This document shows positions 9,676-17,234 of a DNA stretch of 64,000 nucleotides, piece after piece. Each line of letters starts with the position of its first letter. The first letter of the stretch is position 1. The DNA lies in NCBI RefSeq assembly GCF_900117455.1, contig NZ_FPHO01000003.1, forward strand, positions 1,392,501-1,456,500, given 5' to 3'. The DNA comes from Hyphomicrobium sp. CS1GBMeth3 (GTDB lineage Bacteria; Pseudomonadota; Alphaproteobacteria; Rhizobiales; Hyphomicrobiaceae). The translations under genes and the position numbers were made by a program. The notes below the pieces were generated by a model, which worked only from the letters and a program-made list of their open reading frames with translations, made no database searches and had not been told where the DNA came from.

Positions 9676-10305
9676 TCACACCTCGTCGAGGACGATGAGA
9701 TGATCTGGAAGCTCGTTACTGTTGCACGAGCCCGGCGGGAAATGCGTCGCGAGATGCCCGCCCACTTCGCGAATGGCCACGACGAAACCGTCCGTGTGCC
9801 GCTCAGCGGCGAATGCCGCCGTAAGCCGGTCGACGATCTCCTGCCACGTCCCCTTCGGCACGCGCGCTTCGATGGCCGCGTCGGCAACGATCTCCGCATG
9901 CCGCTCGGCGACCGAGATGAAGATCAGAACGCCGGTTCGCCCTGATGTCGTGTGCAGGTTCTGCACCAGGAATTGCTCCTTGGCGCGCCGGTGTGCTCGC
10001 GCTCGCTTGACGCTGCGCGGAACCAGCCAATAGCGGACCGGCCGCGGTAGCGTCGCCGCGAGCACCAGGGCGAATACGCCGAGCTGTGCGAGATAAATCC
10101 AGGCCGACGGCCACCACGTCCAGATGAGGAGCGGCCACGGCACCAGAAGCGCAATCACGGAGGCCCAGAGAAACGGTGCGTAGAGATACGTGCTGCTCTC
10201 GGCCGCGACCACCGCCACGATCTCACCTGATGTCGCCTTCTCGGCCTCGGTGATGGCTTCCGCGATGCGGTTCTCGTCGCTCTTAGAAAACATCAGTCGC
10301 ACCAT
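9676..10305 (-). CDS. TPM-domain membrane protein (second TPM gene of the lemA operon)
   Basis: A 209-residue protein with an N-terminal TPM phosphatase-like segment interrupted by two membrane helices (about 45-90, rich in Trp and Leu), then the rest of the TPM domain (TGVLIFISVAERHAEIVADAAIEARV). TPM domains occur in YgcG-like proteins and in plant photosystem II assembly factors; the bacterial role is uncertain. Start choices are GTG 10308, ATG 10305 and ATG 10293. The ATG at 10305 has GAAGG six bases upstream. It lies 9 bp after the first TPM gene and is the last gene of the lemA operon. Confidence 0.82.
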   Translation of the reverse strand: MVRLMFSKSDENRIAEAITEAEKATSGEIVAVVAAESSTYLYAPFLWASVIALLVPWPLLIWTWWPSAWIYLAQLGVFALVLAATLPRPVRYWLVPRSVKRARAHRRAKEQFLVQNLHTTSGRTGVLIFISVAERHAEIVADAAIEARVPKGTWQEIVDRLTAAFAAERHTDGFVVAIREVGGHLATHFPPGSCNSNELPDHLIVLDEV

Positions 10306-10314
10306 CACGCACCT

Positions 10315-11148
10315 TCACCAGCTTCCCGATCCGCCACCGCCGCCGAAACCACCACCGCCACCGGACCAGCCTCCCCCGCCGCCCGACCATCCGCCGCCAC
10401 CCCAGGAGCCTTGGCCGCCGCCGGGGAAGATGACGAAGCCGTCGTCGCGGTCGGCACGTCCGCGCCGCAACCCGCGGCCCTCACGGCCCGCCGTCTGCGG
10501 CGCCTGTGCGGCATAGCGATATTGCGCGTAAACGATGTAGAGGACGACTGCGATCCAGAAGGCGATCAGGAAGATGCCGAGCCAGTCGGGACCGTCGTTG
10601 CGGTCGAGACCGCGTGCGCGTTCCTTCACGGCTTCCCTGTCGCCGAGCAGAGTATCCTTGATGTCGCGCACGCCGGCCCGGATGCCGGCGCCGAAATTGC
10701 CGCGGCGAAACTCCGGCAGGATGGCGTTCTCGATGATGATCGTGCTCATCAGGTCGGTGACGATAGGCTCGAGCCCGCGCCCAACCTCGACCCTGACCTT
10801 GCGCTCGTTGGGCGCCACGATCAGCAGCACGCCGTTGTCCTTGCCGGCCTGCCCGATGCCCCAATGCCGCCCGAGCTGGTAGCCGTAGTCGGCGATATCG
10901 TAGCCATCGAGGGACGGCAGCGTCACGATGACGAGCTGGTCCGTCGACTTCGCTTCGAGCGCTGCGAGGTCCGCCTCGATGGCGGCGCGATCCTCAGCGG
11001 ACAATAGCCCCGCGTTGTCGACGATGCGCCCCGTGAGCGGCGGGAACGTCGGCGCGGCCATCGTCTGCGTGCAAAGAGAAACGATCGCGGCGAGCGCCAA
11101 GGCCGCCGCGATCAATCGTTTCGAAGCCCGTGCCGCTCGTGCGCTCAC
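10315..11148 (-). CDS. TPM-domain protein with glycine-rich tail (YgcG-like)
   Basis: A 277-residue exported membrane protein. It has a signal peptide (about 1-32), a periplasmic TPM domain (about 35-180: GRIVDNAGLLSAEDRA, DQLVIVTLPSL, NGVLLIVAPNERKVRVEVG), one membrane helix (WLGIFLIAFWIAVVLYIVY) and a C-terminal tail of repeated WSGGGGG and FGGGGG units. This architecture is that of the YgcG/TPM family. The gene overlaps lemA by four bases and precedes a second TPM gene, so LemA and both TPM proteins are probably made together and may act in one membrane complex. The biochemical role is unproven. Confidence 0.88.
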   Translation of the reverse strand: MSARAARASKRLIAAALALAAIVSLCTQTMAAPTFPPLTGRIVDNAGLLSAEDRAAIEADLAALEAKSTDQLVIVTLPSLDGYDIADYGYQLGRHWGIGQAGKDNGVLLIVAPNERKVRVEVGRGLEPIVTDLMSTIIIENAILPEFRRGNFGAGIRAGVRDIKDTLLGDREAVKERARGLDRNDGPDWLGIFLIAFWIAVVLYIVYAQYRYAAQAPQTAGREGRGLRRGRADRDDGFVIFPGGGQGSWGGGGWSGGGGGWSGGGGGFGGGGGSGSW

Positions 11149-11768
11149 TTGCTCGTGCCGAAATCGACCTTTGGTACCGCTTGCTCTTCAGCAGGAATGT
11201 CGAACGTCGCCATCTCCTGCGCGGACGGATAGAGCACCATCTTCCAAAGCCGTCCGGGGAATGTCGCGATCTCGGTGTTGTATTGGCGCACGGCCTGAAT
11301 GTAGTCGCGCCGCGCGATGGAGATGCGGTTCTCGGTGCCCTCGATCTGGCTCTGCAACGCCAGGAAGTTCTGCCCGGACTTGATATCGGGATAGCGCTCG
11401 ACAACCGCGAGAAGCTGCCGAAGCGCGCCGCCGAGCGTGTTCTGCGCATCCTGGAACTGCTTCATCGCCTCAGGATTGGTCAGGATATCGGCCGGCACCT
11501 GCACGCTGACGGCCTTGGCGCGCGCCTCCGTGACATCGGTGAGCACCTTGCGCTCCTGCTCCGCGAATCCCTTCACGCTCTCGACGAGGTTCGGGATGAG
11601 ATCAGTGCGCCGTTTGTACTGGTTCTGCACCTCCGCCCAGGCGGCCTTGGCGCTCTGCTCATAGGTCGGAATGTTGTTGACGCCACAGCCGCCGAGCGAC
11701 AGCGCCGCGAAGGCGACGGCGAGCAAGGCGAACGGACGGAAACCGAGGGAAGCGAAAGCGCGGGTCAT
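11145..11768 (-). CDS. lemA: LemA family lipoprotein
   Basis: A 207-residue protein with a lipoprotein signal (lipobox LGGC, Cys28) followed by a long helical LemA domain (VQNQYKRRTDLIPNLVESVKG, then AVVERYPDIKSGQNFLALQ). LemA proteins are membrane-anchored, outward-facing helical proteins of unclear function that recur next to TPM-domain proteins, as here. The ATG at 11768 has GAGG seven bases upstream. It is the first gene of a three-gene minus-strand operon with the two TPM genes. Confidence 0.9.
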   Translation of the reverse strand: MTRAFASLGFRPFALLAVAFAALSLGGCGVNNIPTYEQSAKAAWAEVQNQYKRRTDLIPNLVESVKGFAEQERKVLTDVTEARAKAVSVQVPADILTNPEAMKQFQDAQNTLGGALRQLLAVVERYPDIKSGQNFLALQSQIEGTENRISIARRDYIQAVRQYNTEIATFPGRLWKMVLYPSAQEMATFDIPAEEQAVPKVDFGTSK

Positions 11769-11987
11769 GGCTGAGCCTCGTCAGATGGAAGTGCCGGGGC
11801 CAACGATGTAGCAGACAGAGCCGGCGCGGGAAATCGAGTGCCCGGTGGGTTGCCTTGAGACTTTCATGCCAAACTCATTCGAACGCGCGCCGTTTCAATG
11901 ACTTGTGCTTAACCAATCGAGCAGGATGCGAACAGACGGCTGCGCGGGGTGAGTAAGCTCCGGGCTCCTGCCTGGAGCGCTTCTTCC

Positions 11988-12560
11988 ATGTCCTCGCGTC
12001 GTCCTGTGGCTCTCGCCGCAATCATTTTCCTCGCCTTTGACGCCTCTCCCGCCGCCGCCTGCCGCGGCGGCGAATGCTACGACAGGGTCCGCCTGCCGGA
12101 CGTCTACCGCACGGTCGATCGGCCCGTCGTGTTGCGGCCGGGCTACCGCGAGGTGGTCGAGACAGAGCCCGTCGTCGTTATGCGGGCCGAGCGTGTCCTG
12201 GTGGCGCCGCGCCGCGTCGAATACGTGAGGACACCGCCCGTGACGCGCACCATGCTGCAGGAGGTCGTCGTGCGTCGCGGTGGATGGCGCTGGGAAACGA
12301 CGTATGGCCCCTATGGCGAGCGCCGCTGCAAGGTTCCGGTGCCGGCGGAGGTCAAGCTCGTGCCGCGCGAGGTGGTGGTTGCGCCGGGCCGCCGCGTTCG
12401 CGTTGTGTCGCCGCCGGTCTACGCGATGCGCGAACGTGCAGTTGCCGTGCGCCCGGCGGCGCGTATCATCTACGATCATCCGCCAGTGGTCGGGCGCGAG
12501 CGGGCGCGCGTGCTTGTGCGTCGCGGAGGCTCCGCGTGGGTGCGCGCGGCGAATTGGTGA
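11988..12560 (+). CDS. Hypothetical secreted Val/Arg-rich protein
   Basis: A 190-residue protein of no family I recognise. The start at 11988 begins MSSRRPVALAAIIFLAFDA, a good signal peptide cleaved near SPAAA-C; the in-frame start at 11949 would bury it. The mature part is dominated by repeated Val/Arg/Pro strands (VVLRPGYREVVE, VVVMRAERVLVAPRRV, EVVVAPGRRVRVVSPP). It has one paired-looking Cys motif (CRGGEC) near its N-terminus and few acidic residues. The pattern suggests an extended or beta-rich cationic envelope protein. It stands alone between the lemA operon and parA. Confidence 0.65.
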   Translation: MSSRRPVALAAIIFLAFDASPAAACRGGECYDRVRLPDVYRTVDRPVVLRPGYREVVETEPVVVMRAERVLVAPRRVEYVRTPPVTRTMLQEVVVRRGGWRWETTYGPYGERRCKVPVPAEVKLVPREVVVAPGRRVRVVSPPVYAMRERAVAVRPAARIIYDHPPVVGRERARVLVRRGGSAWVRAANW

Positions 12561-12760
12561 GCGAACGGACCGAGGCACCGCGTCTCCTCGCAGACAGGCG
12601 GCCCGATCTGCTACCATTGCGGAAGATCCGCACGGAGAGCTGCTAAAAATCGCGTTCATTCGCGAGGCTGCCACAATCCCGACGCACATCGGGTAAGCTG
12701 GCGGCGGTGAAGCGCGCAACGCGTCCGGACATGAAGTTTGAGGGGAGGCCGCGCATCGTC

Positions 12761-13693
12761 ATGCGCAATACGGTTGCTGTCATGAACACGAAGGGCGGTG
12801 TCGGCAAATCGACCCTTGTGCTCGCCGTGGCTGAAACTCTGTCGACGTACCACGGCAAGAACGTGTTGGTGGTCGATAGCGATTCGCAGGCCTCCGTCTC
12901 CAGCATGCTGATGACGATCCCGAATCTGCATCGCCTGCAGCAAAACGGACTGACGATGGTCGACTTCCTCGTCGCGCGTGTGCTGCAGGACGCCCCGGCC
13001 GACTGGCTGCGCTTCGTTGTGCGCAATGTATCCGACGTCGACGACGCGCAGAGCGTCTTCCTGATCCCGAGCGACATGCAGCTCACGCTGTTCGAGCGCG
13101 AGGTGTCGAAGGTATCGCAGCATGCACGCCTGCGCGCCGTGATCGGCGAGCTCCTGCGTGAGGCGCGCAACGTGTTCGACATCATTCTGATCGACTGCCC
13201 GCCGGGCCTGTCGGTGCTGACCGAGAGCTGGCTGCGCGAAGCAGACTTCCACATCTCGCCGACCAAGGCCGACTACATCTCGGTCTGCGGTCTCGAGGTC
13301 TTCCGCCGTTTCAAGGCGCTGAACCCGGAGATGGGCTTCGCGGAGAACCTCGGCGTGCTCGTCAACATGAAGGACCTCGGCTCGCCGACCGAGGAGGACT
13401 ATCACGCTTGGCTCTTGAGCAATCCGGAAAACCGCTGCTTCGACCAAGTGATCCCGCGCGCCATCGCGCTGCAGGAGGCAGCCCGCTTCCACACGCCGGA
13501 CCGATCCTATTTTGCCAAGTATCCGGGTGAGACAGGCAAGGCCGTGCGCCACCTGTGCGAGGAGATCCTGACGCGCATGGGTCTTGCTTCCGCCGCGACG
13601 TCCATTCCGGCGGCGCCGCCTCCGCTCCCTCAGGCACCGGAGACGCCCGACGACACGACGGCCCGGGTGTCGACCGAGCAGCCTGCGACCTGA
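12761..13693 (+). CDS. Orphan ParA-family ATPase
   Basis: A 310-residue deviant Walker-A ATPase. The KGGVGKST motif is at residues 11-18, a switch-like VVDSDSQASVSS follows, and Walker B is IILIDCPPG. After the ATPase fold comes a proline/threonine-rich tail (about 275-310). Starts are possible at GTG 12707, ATG 12731 and ATG 12761; the last gives the standard N-terminus (MRNTVAVMNTKGGVGKST) with GGGGAGG upstream. No parB, parS or plasmid gene is nearby, so it is more likely a positioning ATPase of another cellular cargo than a plasmid partition protein. The cargo cannot be inferred. Confidence 0.85.
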   Translation: MRNTVAVMNTKGGVGKSTLVLAVAETLSTYHGKNVLVVDSDSQASVSSMLMTIPNLHRLQQNGLTMVDFLVARVLQDAPADWLRFVVRNVSDVDDAQSVFLIPSDMQLTLFEREVSKVSQHARLRAVIGELLREARNVFDIILIDCPPGLSVLTESWLREADFHISPTKADYISVCGLEVFRRFKALNPEMGFAENLGVLVNMKDLGSPTEEDYHAWLLSNPENRCFDQVIPRAIALQEAARFHTPDRSYFAKYPGETGKAVRHLCEEILTRMGLASAATSIPAAPPPLPQAPETPDDTTARVSTEQPAT

Positions 13694-13730
13694 GAAAATC
13701 AGGTCGAAAAGCCAGAAAATCTGGGAAGAA

Positions 13731-13805
13731 TGGAGCGGGCGATGAGATTCGAACTCACGACCCTCACGTTGGCAACGTGATGCTCTACCCCTGAGCTACG
13801 CCCGC
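13731..13805 (-). tRNA. tRNA-Gly (anticodon GCC)
   Basis: On the minus strand the 75 nt fold into a full cloverleaf. The acceptor GCGGGCG pairs with CGCCCGC, the D stem is GCTC/GAGC, the anticodon stem TCACG/CGTGA carries loop TTGCCAA (anticodon GCC), and the T arm is GTGAG-TTCGAAT-CTCAT. The CCA end is encoded. It sits between parA and the thioredoxin gene. Confidence 0.97.
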
Positions 13806-14070
13806 GTCCGAGAATGGGGTAATGGCGCCGCGTGGGCGGCGCGCCCGGTCTTATTGCGCAACCGCCGCCCCTTTGCAAGGCCCTTCCCGACGAGACGATA
13901 CGTCGCCCGTTTTTCGGGCATGACCTGGGGATGGTTGCATCGGTTGCCGGCGCGAGCCATGCCGAAATACCGAACAAGGCTCGCATATTGCGCATGAGCC
14001 TACCATATTGCCAGCTTGGCGGGCGGCTGCGAACATCCGGGCCGATTTCGAGGACGCAAGGAGTGACGGA

Positions 14071-14985
14071 ATGGACCTGGGAGGATTGAAACCCGGCGGG
14101 GCTTCGCCGGGGGCGCAGGACGTGATCACGGATGGAACCTCGGCGAGCTTCGCCAAGGACGTCATCGATGCGTCTCGGAGCGCGCTCGTCCTCGTCGACT
14201 TCTGGGCCGCCTGGTGCGGCCCGTGCAAGCAGCTGACGCCGATCCTCGAGAAGGTGGTCAAGAGCTACAACGGCAAGGTGCGTCTGGTGAAGATCAACAC
14301 CGACGAGCATCCCGCCATCGCCGGCCAGCTTCGCATCCAGTCCCTGCCGACGGTCTATGCCTTCCGCGACGGTCGTCCGCTGGACGGTTTCATGGGCGCG
14401 CTGCCGGAGAGTCAGGTGCGCAGCTTCATCGATCGCCTGCTGGGCGAAGGCGGCGAGGATGATCTCGCAGGCGTGCTTGAGGCGGCTGAAGCCGCCCTCG
14501 ATCAGGGCGACCTGCAGACCGCAGCGGAAGCCTTCGCCGCCGTGCTGCAGGAGGACCAGCAGAACGTGCAGGCTTTGGCCGGCCTTGCCCGTTGCTATCT
14601 GGCAAGCGGTGACACGACACGCGCCGAGCAGACGCTCGCCCTCGTGCCGCCCGACAAGCAGGGAAGCGCGCCGGTACAAAGCGCGCGCGCTGCCCTCGAT
14701 CTTGCGAAGATCGCAGGCCAGGACGACAACAGCGCCGAGCTCGAGCAGCGGCTCGCGGCCAATCCGGCGGACCTCAAGGCGCGGTTCGATCTCGCCGTCG
14801 CCCTGGCTGCGCGCGGCAAGAAGGAAGAGGCCCTCGAGCATCTGCTCGATCTCGTCCGGCGCGACCGCAACTGGAACGACCAGGCCGCGCGCAAGCAGCT
14901 TGTGCTGCTCTTTGATGCCTGGGGACCCAAGGACCCGAGCACTCTCGAAGGCCGTCGTCGCCTATCCTCAATCCTGTTCAGCTGA
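14071..14985 (+). CDS. Thioredoxin-TPR protein (CnoX/YbbN-like)
   Basis: A 304-residue protein with an N-terminal thioredoxin domain (about 20-125, active site W48-C-G-P-C52) and a C-terminal tetratricopeptide region (about 130-300). This is the YbbN/CnoX architecture, a redox-linked holdase that hands clients to GroEL/DnaK. Unlike E. coli CnoX, both active-site cysteines are present, so it may also act as a thiol oxidoreductase. The start at 14071 was chosen because AAGGAG lies 7-8 nt upstream; the frame is open further upstream. It is followed 10 bp later by the Lon-domain gene and then Trm112, a conserved alphaproteobacterial trio. Confidence 0.9.
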   Translation: MDLGGLKPGGASPGAQDVITDGTSASFAKDVIDASRSALVLVDFWAAWCGPCKQLTPILEKVVKSYNGKVRLVKINTDEHPAIAGQLRIQSLPTVYAFRDGRPLDGFMGALPESQVRSFIDRLLGEGGEDDLAGVLEAAEAALDQGDLQTAAEAFAAVLQEDQQNVQALAGLARCYLASGDTTRAEQTLALVPPDKQGSAPVQSARAALDLAKIAGQDDNSAELEQRLAANPADLKARFDLAVALAARGKKEEALEHLLDLVRRDRNWNDQAARKQLVLLFDAWGPKDPSTLEGRRRLSSILFS

Positions 14986-14995
14986 GGAGCCTTAC

Positions 14996-15673
14996 GTGGC
15001 CTTTGCCGACCAATACAGGCATCCGTCTGACCTTCCGCCGCGCCTTCCGCTGTTTCCGTTGCGGGGAGCCATCCTGCTTCCGGGCTCGACGCTGCCGCTC
15101 AACATCTTCGAGCCGCGCTACCTCGAGATGATCGAGGACGTGATGAGCGGATCGCGGATGCTGGGTCTCGTGCAGCCGGTGGGATCCGACGACGAGGAAA
15201 GTCCGCCCGGCAACACCGTGCCGCTGCGCCGCATCGGCGGTGCCGGTCGCGTGACGAGCTACCAGGAACTCGACGACGGCCGCATCGCCATCGCGCTGAC
15301 CGGCATCTCGCGCTTCGAGATCGTGGGTGAAGCCGAGAGCGGCCGCCCCTACCGTACGGCGACCGTGAGCTACGACCGCTTCGCCGCCGATCTGACGCGC
15401 GGCCTCGGTGAGGAGCTGGTCGATCGCCCGCGCCTGATCGAGGCGCTTCGCACCTATCTCGAGGAGCACAATCTGAAGACCGATTGGTCGGTGATCGATC
15501 GCGCACCGAGCGAGTTTCTGGTCAACGCTTTGTGCGTCATGTGCCCGTACGGTCCCGAGGAGAAGCAGGCGCTGCTCGAGGCCAACGACCTCAAGTCGCG
15601 CGCCGAGGTTCTGGTGGCGCTCGCCGAGATGGAAAGCGCCACGCGCGGCGGCTCCGGCGGCACGTTGCAGTAA
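14996..15673 (+). CDS. Lon N-terminal (LON substrate-binding) domain protein
   Basis: A 225-residue protein consisting of the Lon protease N-terminal domain only ([30 protein letters not shown]), with no ATPase or protease domain. Such proteins are common partners of thioredoxin-TPR genes in alphaproteobacteria; a substrate-adaptor role is assumed, not shown. The start is the GTG at 14996 with GAGGAG six bases upstream; the open frame extends far upstream but overlaps the thioredoxin gene. A Cys pair occurs in ALCVMCPYG. Confidence 0.87.
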   Translation: MAFADQYRHPSDLPPRLPLFPLRGAILLPGSTLPLNIFEPRYLEMIEDVMSGSRMLGLVQPVGSDDEESPPGNTVPLRRIGGAGRVTSYQELDDGRIAIALTGISRFEIVGEAESGRPYRTATVSYDRFAADLTRGLGEELVDRPRLIEALRTYLEEHNLKTDWSVIDRAPSEFLVNALCVMCPYGPEEKQALLEANDLKSRAEVLVALAEMESATRGGSGGTLQ

Positions 15674-15683
15674 CGAGGATGCG

Positions 15684-15926
15684 ATGCCCGACAACACGCG
15701 CTCCGACCAATCGCCCGAGGAGCCAGACCCGAAGCTTCTGGAGCTTCTGGTGTGCCCGGTGACCAAGGGACCTTTGACTTACGACCGTGCAGCCCGCGAG
15801 TTGATCAGTGAAAAGGCCAACCTGGCTTTTCCGATAAAGAACGGCGTGCCGTTGATGACCGTTGAGGCCGCGCGCTCGCTCGATGCCCCCGCACCTCCGG
15901 GGGGATCTCCTTCCACATCGTCGTAA
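15684..15926 (+). CDS. Trm112 / UPF0434 family protein
   Basis: An 80-residue protein with the Trm112-like core [17 protein letters not shown] and [10 protein letters not shown]. In eukaryotes and archaea Trm112 activates SAM methyltransferases acting on tRNA, rRNA and release factors; the bacterial proteins are less studied. Only one cysteine of the usual zinc-binding set is visible, so metal binding is doubtful, as in many bacterial members. It ends the thioredoxin-Lon domain operon, 10 bp after the Lon gene. Confidence 0.88.
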   Translation: MPDNTRSDQSPEEPDPKLLELLVCPVTKGPLTYDRAARELISEKANLAFPIKNGVPLMTVEAARSLDAPAPPGGSPSTSS

Positions 15927-16062
15927 AATTGTCTCCGAATAATGTTTCATAGGCGGCAGGCTTCCTGCGAGCCGCGTTCCTGCCCACGCGGGGATGTGAT
16001 GCTCCTGAAGCCGTCAGTTAACTGCGCCGCGAGCCTCGGCGCCCATCGCAGGTGGAACGTCC

Positions 16063-17070
16063 ATGACCATCGCTCGGCAAGGCAGGATGCGCGGCATCAC
16101 GAAGCGCATCGCTGGGCGGTGGCAGGAGCGCCCGCGCCTCAATGCGCCGCGCGGCCTCCTCGCTTTGCGCACGCTGAACGATGCCAAGCCGGCACCGATG
16201 TTGCCGTTCGTGCGCAAGCCGCCGGCCAAGGTCTATGGCCGCATCGGCGACCTCGAAGTGCGCTTGGCGCAGGGACGCAAGGACATCCTGAGCGCCCAGC
16301 GGCTTCGCTACGAGGTGTTCTACGAGGAAATGAGCGCCACGCCGAGCATGATCGCCGGCATGCGCCGCCTCGATCAGGATCCTTACGACGCCATCTGCGA
16401 TCACCTGCTGGTCGAGGATCATAGCGTCGGCGCGCGGACAGTAGCTGGCGCCTGGGCCCGCTCCCGCCGCCCCCACGTCGTCGGCACCTACCGCGTGCTG
16501 CGCCAGGAGGTCGCCCAGCGATCGCTCGGCTTCTACACCGCGGGCGAGTACGACATCGGCCCGCTGATTGCGGCCAAGTCCCCGCGCTACCGCTTCATGG
16601 AGCTGGGCCGCTCGTGCGTGCTTCAGCCCTACCGCACCAAGCGTTCGGTGGAGCTGCTCTGGCACGGCCTCTGGACGTATGTGCGCGAGCACAAAGTCGA
16701 CGTCATGATCGGCTGCGCGAGCTTCGAGGGGACCGACCCCAAGGCCCACGCTATGGCGCTGAGCTTCCTGCACCACCATGCTCTCGCGCCGGACGAGTGG
16801 CGCTGCCGCGCCCATGACCGGCTCTATGTCCCGATGGACCGGGTCCCCCGCGATAAGGTGGACACGAAAGCAGCGTTGAAAGCACTGCCTCCGCTGATCA
16901 AGGGCTATCTGCGGCTCGGCGCCTTTGTCGGCGACGGCGCCGTGATCGATCGCCAGTTCGGAACCATCGATGTGTTGATCGTGCTGCCGGTCGAGAACAT
17001 CGACCCGCGCTACTTCGGCTACTTCGGCGCCCCCGACGAGCTGAGAAGCCGCGTCGCCGTCGAGGTTTAG
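16063..17070 (+). CDS. olsB: Ornithine-acyl-ACP N-acyltransferase-like GNAT (OlsB family)
   Basis: A 335-residue member of the hemolysin-like GNAT family. OlsB moves a 3-hydroxyacyl chain from ACP to ornithine, making lyso-ornithine lipid, the first step of phosphate-free ornithine-lipid synthesis. Family segments seen are DILSAQRLRYEVFYEE, CDHLLVED, VVGTYRVLRQE and FMELGRSCVLQPYR. The N-terminal 55 residues are a basic extension longer than in the rhizobial enzyme. Its position immediately before mutS and glnD matches the rhizobial olsB locus, supporting the assignment. OlsA is not in the window. A related hemolysin-type acyltransferase of other specificity is the alternative. Confidence 0.78.
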   Translation: MTIARQGRMRGITKRIAGRWQERPRLNAPRGLLALRTLNDAKPAPMLPFVRKPPAKVYGRIGDLEVRLAQGRKDILSAQRLRYEVFYEEMSATPSMIAGMRRLDQDPYDAICDHLLVEDHSVGARTVAGAWARSRRPHVVGTYRVLRQEVAQRSLGFYTAGEYDIGPLIAAKSPRYRFMELGRSCVLQPYRTKRSVELLWHGLWTYVREHKVDVMIGCASFEGTDPKAHAMALSFLHHHALAPDEWRCRAHDRLYVPMDRVPRDKVDTKAALKALPPLIKGYLRLGAFVGDGAVIDRQFGTIDVLIVLPVENIDPRYFGYFGAPDELRSRVAVEV

Positions 17071-17234
17071 CTTCGACGGCAATCAACTGCCCGTGTGGAG
17101 AACCCGGGGGGCCTCGGGCGTTCTGAGCCCCGTGACACACGGTCCCCGCCTTTTTCCCCGATGCGCTGCCCGGAGGGTTTCCAATTCCACCTCCGACCGG
17201 CTATCCGTGGGCCGGGAACGGAGGCAGCGGGCGC

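Noticed and set aside
13555..13794. Plus-strand frame encoding a peptide ending GDEIRTHDPHVGNVMLYP
   Set aside because: This is the well-known false peptide obtained by translating the antisense of a tRNA; the tRNA-Gly at 13731-13805 explains it.
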